A stretch of 64,000 bases of DNA from Hymenobacter convexus (GCF_030580955.1 NZ_JAUQON010000003.1:607319-671318); one strand, 5' to 3'. Counted from the stretch's first letter, positions 52,927-62,694 are shown. The notes: generated by a model not told the origin, from the letters alone. Translations and numbers: made by a program.

Positions 52927-52982
52927 GTTGCTGGCTGTCAATTGTTAGTTCCGATAGAGCCTGACAACTGACAACCAGCAAC
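52927..52982. repeat. Inverted repeat between susC and susD
   Basis: GTTGCTGGCTGTCAATTGTTAG and its near complement lie around a 12-base loop. CAACTGACAACC-type units of this sort differ from the GTCATGC palindromes. It could lower the amount of susD mRNA relative to susC or protect it. Confidence 0.7.
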
Positions 52983-53018
52983 TAACAACTATCAACCCTC
53001 AACTGAATCATCCCCACC

Positions 53019-54530
53019 ATGACTTTCAATAAATTTTTCTCGGGAGCCGCCGTGGCCGCGTTTCTGGGCCTGGGCACGCTGGGCACCACCTCGTGCCAGA
53101 AGGACTTCATCGAGCTGAACGACCCGACGCGCATTCCCACCACCGAGAGCTACAAAGACTCGCTGAGCATCCTGAACGGGGTGACGGCGGCTTACGCCTC
53201 GCTGCAGGATTTGTACGGCCGCTCGGGTGGGCCGCGCGGCATTTTCATCTTCGGCGAAATCCCGTCCGATAACAGCTACACCGTGACCTCGGGCGAGCGC
53301 CTGAACGAGTTCAACGACTTCTCGCTCTTCAGCGACAACCCCAACCTACAGAGCTACTGGCTGTCGTCGTACCGCGCCATTGCGCGCTGCAACATCATCC
53401 TCAGCCGCGCCGCCGGCGTGAAGCTGACCGATGCCACCCGCAACCGCTACTACGCCGAGGTGCGCTTCATCCGGGCCCTCACCTACTTCAACGCCGTGCG
53501 CATCTGGGGCGCCGTGCCGCTCGTGACGCAGGAGCTGATGGCCATTCCCGATGCCTACCAGTACGGCCGGGCGCCCGTGGCCGATGTGTATGCGCAGATT
53601 GAACAGGACCTGACGTTTGCCGAAAACAACCTGCCCGTGACGCAAAGCGGCATCAACCTGGGCCGCGCCACCAAAGGCGCCGCCACCGCGCTGTTTGGCA
53701 AGGTGCTGCTCACGCAGAAGAAGTACCAGGCGGCGGCCGACAAGCTCGCGCCCCTGGCCACCGGCTCGACCTACGCCCTGCAGGCCACCTACGCCAACAT
53801 CTTCGCCACCAACAACGAGATGAACAGCGAAATCATCTTCGCGGCGCGCTACACCAAGGGCACGCTGGGGCTGGGCAGCGCCTTCACCACGTGGTTTATG
53901 CCCGCCTACGGCACCACCCAGTCGACGGCTCTGCTGGGCGCGGCCTTCACCGGCCAACAGTTCAACACCGTGGACCCCGACCTGATTGCGGCCTTCACGG
54001 CCAGCGGCACCACCGATGTGCGCGCCGCCACCTCGTACGTGCTGCCGGCCGGCGCCGCCACCACGCTGGGCTACTACACCAAGAAATACATCGACACGCC
54101 CACCAGCGCCACCGATGCCGAAAACGACTGGATTGTGCTGCGCCACGCCGACCTGCTGCTGATGTACGCCGAAGCCGTGAACGAAGCCAGCGGCCCCAGC
54201 CCCGCCGCCCTCACGGCCGTCAACCAGGTTATTCGCCGCTCGCGCAATCTGCCCGTGGCCACGGCCAACGCCACCGTCGACCTGCCCGCCACCACCACCC
54301 AAACGGTGTTGCGCGACCGCCTGGAGCTGGAGCGCCGCCTGGAGCTGAGCTTCGAAGGCCACCGCTGGTTCGATTTGGTGCGCACCGGCCGCGCCATCGC
54401 GGTGATGAACGCCTTCTTTGCCCGCGCCAACTCCACCGTGCGCATCACCACCGACAACCTGCTCTTCCCCATTCCGGTGCAGGAAATCCAAACCAACCCG
54501 ATTCTGACCCAGAACCCCGGCTACAAATAG
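53019..54530 (+). CDS. SusD/RagB-type surface glycan-binding lipoprotein
   Basis: 503 residues. The N-terminus is a lipoprotein signal (AVAAFLGLGTLGTTSCQKDF, lipobox TTSC). RFIRALTYFNAVRIWGAVPL is the typical TPR-like SusD segment, and RLELSFEGHRWFDLVRTGRA and the end IQTNPILTQNPGYK are family hallmarks. It binds oligosaccharides at the cell surface and acts as the lid of the SusC channel. It is co-transcribed with susC. The ligand cannot be read from sequence. Confidence 0.95.
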   Translation: MTFNKFFSGAAVAAFLGLGTLGTTSCQKDFIELNDPTRIPTTESYKDSLSILNGVTAAYASLQDLYGRSGGPRGIFIFGEIPSDNSYTVTSGERLNEFNDFSLFSDNPNLQSYWLSSYRAIARCNIILSRAAGVKLTDATRNRYYAEVRFIRALTYFNAVRIWGAVPLVTQELMAIPDAYQYGRAPVADVYAQIEQDLTFAENNLPVTQSGINLGRATKGAATALFGKVLLTQKKYQAAADKLAPLATGSTYALQATYANIFATNNEMNSEIIFAARYTKGTLGLGSAFTTWFMPAYGTTQSTALLGAAFTGQQFNTVDPDLIAAFTASGTTDVRAATSYVLPAGAATTLGYYTKKYIDTPTSATDAENDWIVLRHADLLLMYAEAVNEASGPSPAALTAVNQVIRRSRNLPVATANATVDLPATTTQTVLRDRLELERRLELSFEGHRWFDLVRTGRAIAVMNAFFARANSTVRITTDNLLFPIPVQEIQTNPILTQNPGYK

Positions 54531-54654
54531 CGATTTGGTGAAAAGGTGAGGTGGTGAGTACGCAACAGTCCCCGTTGGCCTCTGCAAGGGCCGGGGCTGT
54601 TGCCTCCCCGCCTCACCTTTTTTTGCCATTTCCCCTTCCCTTTTCCTTTTGGTA

Positions 54655-56526
54655 ATGACCCACCTCACCCCACTGAAAATGCTGCTGGCCCTCCTGCTGG
54701 GCGTGGCCGGCGTCTTCACTGGCTCGTCGGCCCAGGCCCAAACCAGCCTCATCCAGAATGCCCCGGCCCGCCGCGTGCTCAGCCTCAACGGCAGCTGGAA
54801 CTACATCATCGACCCCTACGAAAACGGCTTCTACGACTACCGCCGCGAGGCGTTTGATAAATCGGCCACCGGCAAAGGCGGCTACTACGACAACCAGAAG
54901 CCCAGCACCGCCCAGGAACCCGAGCTGATTGAGTACGATTTCGACCATTCGGCTGCCCTGCAGGTACCCGGCGACTGGAACTCGCAGGACCCCAAGCTGC
55001 TGTACTACGAAGGCACCATCTGGCTGAAAAAGAGCTTCAAAATAGCTCCGGCGGCTGGCAAACGCTATTTCCTCTACTTCGGAGCCATCAATTACGAGGC
55101 CCACATCTACCTCAACGGCAAGAAGCTGGGCATGCACCAGGGCGGCTTCACCCCCATCCAATACGAGGTGACCGGCAAGCTAAACCCCAACGGCGAGAAC
55201 TTCGTGGTGGTGAAGGCCGACAATACCCGCCACCTCGAAGCCGTGCCCACCATCAACACCGACTGGTGGAACTACGGCGGCATCACGCGCGACGTCTTCA
55301 TTGCCGAAGCGCCCGAGACGTTCATAGTGGACTACAAGGTGCAGCTGGCCAAAGGCAACCTGAGCCAGCTGACCGGCTATGTGCAGCTGGATGGCGCCGG
55401 CAAAAGCGGCCAGTCGGTGACGCTGAACATTGCCGAAGCCGGCATTAAGCAAACGCTGAAAACCGACGGCGAAGGCCGCGCCACCTTCAGCCTGCCGGCC
55501 AAGAAACTGAAACTCTGGTCGCCGCTGAGCCCCAAGCTCTACGCCGTTTCGCTTACGAATGGCTCGGAAACGTTGCAGGACCGCATCGGCTTCCGCACCA
55601 TCGAAACCAAAGGGCAGGACATTCTGCTGAACGGCAAATCCACATTTATGCGCGGCATTTCCATTCACGATGAAAACCCACTGATTCCCGGCCGGGCGCG
55701 CGGCGAGGGCGACCTGCGCATGCTGCTCACCTGGGCCAAGGAGCTGGGCTGCAACTACGTGCGCCTGGCCCACTACCCGCACAACGAAGCCATGCTGAAG
55801 CTGGCCGATGAAATGGGCCTGCTTGTCTGGGCCGAAGTGCCGGTGTACTGGACCATTGCCTGGCAAAACCCTGCTACCTACCAAAATGCCGAAACCCAGC
55901 TCTCGGACCTGATTTCGATGGGGAAAAACCGGGCCAGCATCGTGGTCTGGTCGGTGGGCAACGAAACGCCGCTCGGCGACCCGCGCCTCACCTTCATGAC
56001 CAATCTCGTGAAAAAAGCGCGCAGCCTCGACGATACCCGCCTCATCGCCGCCGCGCTGGAACTGCACCGCACCCCCGACAACGTGATTCACGTGGATGAC
56101 CCGCTGGGCGAGTCGCTGGACCTCACCAGCTTCAACGAGTACGCCGGCTGGTACTGGGGCGGAAAGCCCAGCGAAATCACCAAATACACCTTCGACATCA
56201 AATACAACAAGCCGGTGATGATTAGCGAGTTTGGTGGCGACGCCTTGGGCGGCTACCACGGCGACGCCGACACCCGCTGGAGCGAAGAGTACCAGGAGGC
56301 GCTGTATGTGAACCAGCTCAAGATGCTGAGCACCATCAAAGGCCTGCGCGGCATGACGCCCTGGATTCTGGCCGACTTCCGCGCTACGCGGCGCCAGCAC
56401 CCGGTATATCAGAACGGATTCAACCGCAAGGGCTTGATTTCGAGCACGGGCGTGAAGAAGAAGGCGTTTTTCACGCTGCAGGAGTACTACCGCCAGCAGG
56501 CGGCTAAATACGATACCGGGAAATAA
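54655..56526 (+). CDS. GH2-family glycoside hydrolase (beta-galactosidase or beta-glucuronidase)
   Basis: 623 residues from the ATG at 54655 with a signal peptide (LKMLLALLLGVAGVFTGSSAQAQ). A jelly-roll sugar-binding domain (about 35-215), an immunoglobulin-like domain (220-315) and a TIM barrel (320-610) follow. The acid/base Glu is E437 in VVWSVGNETPLGD and the nucleophile is E525 in PVMISEFGGDA. GH2 includes beta-galactosidases, beta-mannosidases and beta-glucuronidases, and the choice cannot be made by eye. The uronate genes downstream make glucuronidase worth testing. Its stop overlaps the next start by one base. Confidence 0.9.
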   Translation: MTHLTPLKMLLALLLGVAGVFTGSSAQAQTSLIQNAPARRVLSLNGSWNYIIDPYENGFYDYRREAFDKSATGKGGYYDNQKPSTAQEPELIEYDFDHSAALQVPGDWNSQDPKLLYYEGTIWLKKSFKIAPAAGKRYFLYFGAINYEAHIYLNGKKLGMHQGGFTPIQYEVTGKLNPNGENFVVVKADNTRHLEAVPTINTDWWNYGGITRDVFIAEAPETFIVDYKVQLAKGNLSQLTGYVQLDGAGKSGQSVTLNIAEAGIKQTLKTDGEGRATFSLPAKKLKLWSPLSPKLYAVSLTNGSETLQDRIGFRTIETKGQDILLNGKSTFMRGISIHDENPLIPGRARGEGDLRMLLTWAKELGCNYVRLAHYPHNEAMLKLADEMGLLVWAEVPVYWTIAWQNPATYQNAETQLSDLISMGKNRASIVVWSVGNETPLGDPRLTFMTNLVKKARSLDDTRLIAAALELHRTPDNVIHVDDPLGESLDLTSFNEYAGWYWGGKPSEITKYTFDIKYNKPVMISEFGGDALGGYHGDADTRWSEEYQEALYVNQLKMLSTIKGLRGMTPWILADFRATRRQHPVYQNGFNRKGLISSTGVKKKAFFTLQEYYRQQAAKYDTGK

Positions 56527-57968
56527 TGGCTACTAACTCATCCCTACGGCTGACCGCCGGCCTATTTCTGTTCACCCTCACCGCCCAAGCCCAGTCCCGC
56601 GACAGCGCCGAGTACACCCTGCGCGTGGCCGCCAAAAAGACCATCAACAACTCCACCGTCGACGGCAAGGCCGGCTTCTCGGAGTATAAGAATTACCCCA
56701 CGCGCACCATCGCCACGCTGCAAAACTTCACGCCGGCCGAAATCAAGCTGGATAAGTACGGCGGGCGGCTCGACAGGAAAACCAAAGCCACCGGCTTCTT
56801 CCACGTCGAGAAAATAAAGGGCCGCTGGTGGGCCGTGGACCCCGACGGCTACTACTTCCTGCACAACGCCCCGAACGACGTGCAGGCCGGCCGCTCCGAA
56901 CGCACCCAGCAGGCGCTGAAGGCGAAGTACGGCGACCAGGCCGGCTGGATGGCGGCCACCCGCAAGTTCTTCTTTGCGAACGGGTTCAATGGCGCGGGCG
57001 CGTGGTCGGCCACCAAGGATATTCAGGCCGAAAACAGCCACGCCGACCAGCCGCTGGCTTACACCATCAACCTGGATTGGATGAGCGGCTACGGCAGCAA
57101 GCGCGGCGGCACCTACGTGCAGCCCGGCCACAAAGGCTACCCCAACGACGTCATTTTCACCTTCGACCCCGGCTTTCCGGAGTACGTGGAGGAGCAAGCC
57201 AAAAAGCTGGCCGCGAATAAGAAGGACAAAAACCTCTTCGGCTATTTCTCCGACAACGAGATGCCGCTGCTGCGCAAAAACCTCGACGGCTACCTGAAGC
57301 TGCCCGTAACCGAGCCCGGTTACGTGGCCGCCAAAAAGTGGGCCGACGAACGCAACATCACCTTGGAAACCATCACCGACCAGAACCGGCAGGATTTTCT
57401 GGCTTACGCGGCCGAGCGCTACTTCAGCATCGTGGCCAAGGCGATGAAGAAGTACGACCCCAACCACATGTACCTCGGTTGCCGTTTCCACGGCGCCCAG
57501 CGCTACTACCCGGAACTGATGCGGGTGGCCGGCAAGTACCTCGATGCCGTGAGCATCAATTACTACAACAACTGGACGCCCGAAAAAACCTGGGTGCGCG
57601 ACTGGGAAGTGTTTGCCGGCAAGCCGTTCATCGTGACCGAATGGTACGTGAAGGGCGAGGACGCCCCCGGCTTGGCCAACACCGCCGGGGCCGGCTGGGT
57701 GGTGAAGACCCAGGCCGACCGCGGTCTGTTCTATCAGAATTTCACACTGGGCCTGCTCGAATCGAAGAATTGCGTGGGCTGGCACTGGTTCAAATACCAG
57801 GACAACGACCCTACGCTGGTAGGCGCCGAGCCCTCGAACACCAACGCCAACAAGGGCATCGTGGACAACTACCTGGAGCCCTACCCCGCCCTGCTCAACA
57901 AGATGCGCGAGCTGAACCAGCAGATGTACCACCTGGCCGATTTCTTCGACCAGCGCCCGCCCATGTAG
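56526..57968 (+). CDS. GH-A clan hydrolase, GH50/agarase-like
   Basis: 480 residues with a signal peptide (MATNSSLRLTAGLFLFTLTA ending QAQ). TGFFHVEKIKGRWWAVDPDG then YYFLHN resembles the start of GH50-type agarase barrels. The acid/base Glu is probably E245 in FGYFSDNEMPLLR, and the nucleophile E372 in PFIVTEWYVKGED. A beta-1,4-galactan- or agarose-like polymer is the usual substrate of the nearest families, but the family call is tentative. The ATG overlaps the GH2 stop by one base (ATAATG), so the two are translationally coupled. Confidence 0.65.
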   Translation: MATNSSLRLTAGLFLFTLTAQAQSRDSAEYTLRVAAKKTINNSTVDGKAGFSEYKNYPTRTIATLQNFTPAEIKLDKYGGRLDRKTKATGFFHVEKIKGRWWAVDPDGYYFLHNAPNDVQAGRSERTQQALKAKYGDQAGWMAATRKFFFANGFNGAGAWSATKDIQAENSHADQPLAYTINLDWMSGYGSKRGGTYVQPGHKGYPNDVIFTFDPGFPEYVEEQAKKLAANKKDKNLFGYFSDNEMPLLRKNLDGYLKLPVTEPGYVAAKKWADERNITLETITDQNRQDFLAYAAERYFSIVAKAMKKYDPNHMYLGCRFHGAQRYYPELMRVAGKYLDAVSINYYNNWTPEKTWVRDWEVFAGKPFIVTEWYVKGEDAPGLANTAGAGWVVKTQADRGLFYQNFTLGLLESKNCVGWHWFKYQDNDPTLVGAEPSNTNANKGIVDNYLEPYPALLNKMRELNQQMYHLADFFDQRPPM

Positions 57969-57975
57969 GTTAGAA

Positions 57976-58079
57976 CGTCATGCAGAGCGCAGCGAAACAT
58001 CTCGCGTGCCGCAACTAACTCTTTTTCAACGATTGAATTACTACTGCACGCGAGATGCTTCGCTGCGCTCTGCATGACG
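57976..58079. repeat. Long dispersed palindrome, copy 6
   Basis: Arms CGTCATGCAGAGCGCAGCGA and their complement with the CATCTCGCGTG core. It lies between the GH50-like and esterase genes inside a probable operon. Confidence 0.9.
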
Positions 58080-58101
58080 CTCTTCTAAACCTGAAACAAC
58101 A

Positions 58102-58971
58102 ATGAAACCCACCCGCTCGCTCCTGCTCCACCTCCTGCTTCTGGCGTTGCTGCCAGCGACCGGGCTGCGGGCGCAAGCGCTGAAACCACGACTGCGCCAA
58201 GTCGTAACGCCGCCCGCGCAAAAGCAAAAATTCCAGCTCTACTTACTCATCGGGCAGTCGAATATGGCCGGCCGCGGCGCCGTGGAAGCCCAGGATACCG
58301 TGCCCAACGCCCGCGTGCTGCGCCTGAACCCCGCCGGGCAGTGGGAAGTGGCCAAAGACCCTATCCACTTCGATAAACCCGTGGCCGCCGTGGGCCCGGG
58401 CCTGACCTTCGGCCGGCTGATGGCCGCGCAGAACCTGGGCCTCACCATCGGCCTGATTCTCTGCGCCGTGGGCGGCTCCGGCATCGATGCGTGGGCGCCC
58501 GGCGCCTACTTCGAAGGCACCAAAACCCACCCCTACGACGACGCCCTGGCCCGCGCCCGAACTGCCCTGCAAGCGGGCACGCTGGCCGGCATCATCTGGA
58601 ACCAGGGCGAAACCGACAGCAACCCCGAAAAAAGCGCCGTCTACCAACAGAAGCTGAAAGCGCTGATTGAGCGGCTGCGCGCCGATTTGCAGGCGCCTGC
58701 CGTTCCTTTTGTGGCCGGGCAGCTGCCGGATTTCCAGATTAAAAAGGTCGGGGCAGACGGCCAGCCGCACTTCAACGAAGCTGCTCAACGCATTAATAAA
58801 GCCGTGACTGAACTGCAGAAACAGGTACCAAACTACGCCTACGTTACTGCCGAAGGCACCACCGATATCGGTGACCAGACGCATTATAACGCCGCGTCGG
58901 CCCGCCTGCTGGGCCGGCGCTACGCCGAGGCCATGCTGCAACTACAGCGACTTGCCAAAACCAAGAAATAA
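58102..58971 (+). CDS. Carbohydrate esterase, SGNH/SASA type
   Basis: 289 residues with a signal peptide (LLLHLLLLALLPATGLRAQ). YLLIGQSNMAGRGAVE carries the catalytic Ser of the sialate O-acetylesterase-like (SASA) SGNH fold, GIIWNQGETDSNP is block III, and the catalytic His should lie in DIGDQTHYNAAS. Such enzymes remove acetyl groups from plant or microbial polysaccharides (CE6-like). It follows the hydrolases of the locus and should make acetylated glycans accessible. Confidence 0.85.
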   Translation: MKPTRSLLLHLLLLALLPATGLRAQALKPRLRQVVTPPAQKQKFQLYLLIGQSNMAGRGAVEAQDTVPNARVLRLNPAGQWEVAKDPIHFDKPVAAVGPGLTFGRLMAAQNLGLTIGLILCAVGGSGIDAWAPGAYFEGTKTHPYDDALARARTALQAGTLAGIIWNQGETDSNPEKSAVYQQKLKALIERLRADLQAPAVPFVAGQLPDFQIKKVGADGQPHFNEAAQRINKAVTELQKQVPNYAYVTAEGTTDIGDQTHYNAASARLLGRRYAEAMLQLQRLAKTKK

Positions 58972-59224
58972 ACTCCCCGGCGCCCAAATCGTGGGCACTG
59001 CTCTTCAAAAATAACATGACCGGAACCCCGGTCAACTTGTGCTATTCTGGCGGCTACCAGCCCCTTTCCAAACACCGAAAAACAGTTTCTTCGGCCCAAA
59101 CGATGCTCCCTGGTGATGGTGGGAACGTACAACGGTGGCCTCGTCCGAAGCAGCTGTGGCCGGTGGCCGCCAGTAAGCATAAATCCCATTTCCTGCTGCT
59201 GAGGCGGCTTTTCATCGCACCTGA
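58972..59224. other. Intergenic region before GH3
   Basis: About 250 bases with no gene. GACCGGAACCCCGGTC at about 59016-59032 could form a small hairpin. A 70-codon open frame starting at 59016 reads no recognisable protein. Confidence 0.35.
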
Positions 59225-61501
59225 ATGACTCTTTCGTTTCCCAAGCCGCTGTTGCCATTGTTGTGGCTGGGCCTGCTGCCCGGCCCGGCTGCTTTCGCCC
59301 AAACCAAGAAACCGGCCCCGGCCGCAACGGCCCAGACAGCCGCCGGCATTGAGCAGCGCGTGGCAACCCTGCTGGCCCAGATGACGCTGGAGGAAAAAGT
59401 AGGCCAGCTCAACCAGTACTCCGGCCGCGAGGTGACCGGCCCGGCCAGCAACCGCAAAACCACCCTGCTCAGCAGCATCCGCAGCGGGCAGGTGGGCTCC
59501 ATGCTGAATGTGAAGGGCGTGAAGGACACCCGCGAAATCCAGGCCGTGGCGCTGGAGTCGAGGCTAAAAATCCCGCTGTTGTTCAGTCTCGACGTCATCC
59601 ACGGCTACGAAACCACCTTCCCCATTCCGCTAGGCGAAGCCGCGTCGTGGGACCTCGCCGCCATCCGGCTGGGTGCGCACGTGGCCGCTAAGGAAGCCGC
59701 CGCCTCGGGCATTCACTGGACGTTTGCGCCGATGGTCGACATCGGCCGCGACCCGCGCTGGGGCCGCGTGATGGAAGGCGCCGGCGAAGACACCTACCTC
59801 GGCTCGCTCATTGCCAAAGCCCGCGTGCTGGGCTTCCAGGGCGAAAAGCTGGGCGGAACCGATGCCGTGATGGCCTGCGCCAAGCACTTCGCGGCCTACG
59901 GCGCCGCCACCGCCGGCCGCGACTACAACGCCGTCGACCTCAGCCCCCAGCAGCTTTGGGAAACCTACCTGCCGCCCTTCAAAGCGGCCGCTGATGCCGG
60001 CGTGGCTACGTTCATGAACTCCTTCAATACCCTGAACGGCGTGCCCGCCACCGGCAACAGCTACCTGCAGCGCGACATCCTGAAAGGCCAGTGGAGCTAC
60101 CCCGGATTCGTGGTAAGTGACTGGGGCTCCATTGCCGAGCTGGCCAACTGGGGCTACGCCGCCGATAAGAAAGACGCCGCCCAAAAGGCCATCACCGCCG
60201 GCTCCGACATGGATATGGAAGGCGACGCCTACAGCCAGAACCTTGCCCAACTGGTGAAGGACGGCCAAGTAAAAATCGACCTCGTGGACGACGCCGTCCG
60301 CCGCATTCTGCGCAAGAAATTCGAGCTCGGCCTCTTTGACGACCCTTACCGCTTCTCCGATGAAGCCCGCGAGAAGCAGGTGCTCAACGACCCGCAAAAC
60401 CGCGTGGCCGCCCGCCAGATGGCCCAGAAGTCGCTGGTGCTGCTCAAAAACGAAAACGCCACCCTGCCCCTCACCAAGCAGCTGCGCACCGTGGCCGTCA
60501 TCGGCCCGCTGGCCAAGGCCAAGCGTGACCTCAACGGCAGCTGGACGGTGAGCACCGACACCACCAAAATCACCTCACTCTACGACGGCCTGAGCCAGCG
60601 CGCCGGCAAAACCACCCAGCTGCGCTACGCCAAAGGCTGCGACACGAGCGGCGACAGCCGCGCCGGCTTCGAGCAGGCCGTGGCCGCGGCCAAAGGAGCC
60701 GACCTCGTGGTGCTGGCCGTGGGCGAAACCTGGGACCTGAGCGGCGAAGCCAAGTCGCGTACCGACCTGCACCTGCCCGGCCCGCAGGAAGAGCTATTCA
60801 AGGCCCTCAAAGCCACAGGCAAGCCCGTGGCCGTGGTCGTTTTCGGCGGCCGGCCGCTGGTGTTCGACGCCATTGCCGACCAGGCCGACGCCATTCTCTA
60901 CGCCTGGTGGCCCGGCTCGGAAGGCGGCCTCGCGCTGGCCGACGTGCTATTTGGCGACTACAACCCGGCCGGCAAGCTGCCCATCACCTTTCCCCGCAAC
61001 GTGGGCCAGATTCCCATCGCCTACAACCAGCAGTACAACACCGGCCGCCCCATTACCAAGCCCGGCGACATCAAATACAAATCGGCCTACATCGACGCAC
61101 CGAATACCCCGCGCTACGCCTTCGGCCACGGCCTGAGCTACACCAGTTTCACCTATTCGGACTTGAAAATCAGCCGCCCGCAGCTCAAAGCCGGCGAGTC
61201 GGTGCAGGTCAGCTTCACGCTCACCAACAGCGGCAAAGCGGCCGGCGAGGAAGTAGCCCAGCTCTACCTGCGCGACCCGGTGGCCTCCGTGGTGCGGCCA
61301 CTCAAGGAGCTCAAGGATTTCCAGAAAATCAGCCTCAAGCCCGGCCAGAGCAAAACCATCACCTTCACCATTGGCAAAGACAAGCTGGCCTTCTACAACC
61401 AGCAGCTGGAATGGGTGGCCGAGCCCGGCAAATTCAACCTTATGGTGGGTAGCGCTTCGGATGATATCCGGCTGGAAGGCGCCGTGGAGCTGCTGCCGTA
61501 G
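59225..61501 (+). CDS. GH3-family beta-glycosidase (BglX-like)
   Basis: 758 residues with a signal peptide (LLPLLWLGLLPGPAAFAQ). The N-terminal barrel has MTLEEKVGQLNQYSG, APMVDIGRDPRWGRVMEGAG, the substrate-binding KHFAAYGAA and the nucleophile D299 in GFVVSDWGSIAEL. The C-terminal alpha/beta domain (TVAVIGPLAKAKRDLNGSW) and fibronectin-like domain (YLRDPVASVVRPLKELKDFQ) are complete. It removes single beta-linked glucose or xylose residues from oligosaccharide ends in the periplasm, the last trimming step of the locus. Confidence 0.92.
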   Translation: MTLSFPKPLLPLLWLGLLPGPAAFAQTKKPAPAATAQTAAGIEQRVATLLAQMTLEEKVGQLNQYSGREVTGPASNRKTTLLSSIRSGQVGSMLNVKGVKDTREIQAVALESRLKIPLLFSLDVIHGYETTFPIPLGEAASWDLAAIRLGAHVAAKEAAASGIHWTFAPMVDIGRDPRWGRVMEGAGEDTYLGSLIAKARVLGFQGEKLGGTDAVMACAKHFAAYGAATAGRDYNAVDLSPQQLWETYLPPFKAAADAGVATFMNSFNTLNGVPATGNSYLQRDILKGQWSYPGFVVSDWGSIAELANWGYAADKKDAAQKAITAGSDMDMEGDAYSQNLAQLVKDGQVKIDLVDDAVRRILRKKFELGLFDDPYRFSDEAREKQVLNDPQNRVAARQMAQKSLVLLKNENATLPLTKQLRTVAVIGPLAKAKRDLNGSWTVSTDTTKITSLYDGLSQRAGKTTQLRYAKGCDTSGDSRAGFEQAVAAAKGADLVVLAVGETWDLSGEAKSRTDLHLPGPQEELFKALKATGKPVAVVVFGGRPLVFDAIADQADAILYAWWPGSEGGLALADVLFGDYNPAGKLPITFPRNVGQIPIAYNQQYNTGRPITKPGDIKYKSAYIDAPNTPRYAFGHGLSYTSFTYSDLKISRPQLKAGESVQVSFTLTNSGKAAGEEVAQLYLRDPVASVVRPLKELKDFQKISLKPGQSKTITFTIGKDKLAFYNQQLEWVAEPGKFNLMVGSASDDIRLEGAVELLP

Positions 61502-61534
61502 AGCAAGACGTAAGACAGTCAGAACACACCACCA

Positions 61535-61637
61535 GGCCGTCATGCTGAGCGCAGCCGAAGCATCTCTACCGCTTCGTTGCAGCGGCATTGATTAGTTACG
61601 CAGTAGAAGTGCTTCGGCTGCGCTCAGCATGACGGCC
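61535..61637. repeat. Long dispersed palindrome, copy 7
   Basis: Arms GGCCGTCATGCTGAGCGCAG and their complement around CGAAGCATCTCTACCG. It lies between the GH3 and SDR genes on the same strand. Confidence 0.9.
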
Positions 61638-61692
61638 CGATTATTCAAACCGATTTCCTTCGAAAACTCTACCAGAACCTCTACACCCAATT

Positions 61693-62514
61693 ATGCCTTC
61701 CCTGAATCAATTTTCCTTAGCTGATAAAGTCGTCGTTATCACCGGCGCTACCGGAGTGCTGGGCGCCTCTATGTCCTTGGCCGTGGCCGAGGCCGGCGCC
61801 AAAGTGGCCATTCTGGGCCGCAACGCCGAGCGGGCCGAAGCCCGCGCCGCCGCCATCCGCGAGGCCGGCGGCGAGTGCCTCGTTATCCTGGCCGATGTGC
61901 TTGATGCGGGCCAGATGAACGCCGCCTGCGACAAAATAATGCAGACCTGGGGCCGTATTGATGGACTGGTGAATGCGGCCGGCGGCAACATGCCCGGCGC
62001 CACCGTCGGCCCCCACCAGAGCTTGTTCGATGTAGGCATCGAGGACACCCGCCGGGCCGTGGATTTGAACCTGTTTGGCACTATTATCCCGACCACCGTT
62101 TTCGGCCGCGTGATGGCCGGGCAGGGCACGGGCTCCATCATCAACATTTCCTCGCTCACCGCCCAGCGCCCGCTCACCCGCGTGATGGGCTACACCCTGG
62201 CCAAAACCGCCATCGAAGGCTACACCCGCTGGATGGCCACCGAGTTGGGCCTGCGCTACGGCGGCGGCGTCCGCATGAACGCAATTGCGCCGGGCGTGTT
62301 CCTCACCGAGCAGAACCACAGCCTGCTCATCGCCGCCGACGGCACGCATACCGACCGGGCCCGCAAGTTCATCAGCCACACGCCTTTCCAGCGCTTTGGT
62401 GAGCCCGAGGAGCTGACCGGCACCCTCATCTACCTGCTCAGCGACGCCTCGCGCTTCGTGAACGGCGAAACTGTGGTGGTCGATGGGGGATTTAATGCGT
62501 ACAGCGGGGTGTAA
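61693..62514 (+). CDS. SDR oxidoreductase, probable D-mannonate oxidoreductase
   Basis: 273 residues, classical short-chain dehydrogenase. The NAD(P)-binding motif is VITGATGVLGASM, VNAAGGNMPGA is the NNAG-like motif, and INISSLTAQRP with YTLAKTAIEGYTR carries the catalytic Ser, Tyr and Lys. In Bacteroidota an SDR of this kind beside uxuA takes the place of UxuB and reduces D-fructuronate to D-mannonate. The link to uxuA (180 bases downstream, same strand) makes this the likely role. The substrate is inferred from context. Confidence 0.82.
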   Translation: MPSLNQFSLADKVVVITGATGVLGASMSLAVAEAGAKVAILGRNAERAEARAAAIREAGGECLVILADVLDAGQMNAACDKIMQTWGRIDGLVNAAGGNMPGATVGPHQSLFDVGIEDTRRAVDLNLFGTIIPTTVFGRVMAGQGTGSIINISSLTAQRPLTRVMGYTLAKTAIEGYTRWMATELGLRYGGGVRMNAIAPGVFLTEQNHSLLIAADGTHTDRARKFISHTPFQRFGEPEELTGTLIYLLSDASRFVNGETVVVDGGFNAYSGV

Positions 62515-62522
62515 GAATTCTG

Positions 62523-62680
62523 TCGTTCTGGCGGGCGCCTCACCCCCCGGCCCCCTCTCCCAAAGGAGAGGGGGAGCCGAACGACAATAACATTTACCTT
62601 ATTATTGAGCGCGATGTCCACCCCCCGGCCCCCTCTCCTTTGGGAGAGGGGGCCGGGGGGTGAGGCGCCCGCCAGAACGA
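62523..62680. repeat. Long perfect inverted repeat before uxuA
   Basis: Two 52-base arms (62523-62574 and 62629-62680) are exact complements separated by 54 bases. They contain CTCACCCCCCGGCCCCCTCT and the shorter inner palindrome CCCTCTCCCAAAGGAGAGGG. Read-through from the SDR gene would make a very stable hairpin ending 14 bases before the uxuA ATG. It also creates a false extended N-terminus of uxuA. Confidence 0.9.
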
Positions 62681-62694
62681 CCACACACACAACT

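Noticed and set aside
59016..59228. 70-codon open frame before the GH3 gene
   Set aside because: No protein-like character and no known motif.
62605..62694. N-terminal extension of UxuA
   Set aside because: It is encoded by the inverted repeat ([13 protein letters not shown]) and is not part of the enzyme family.
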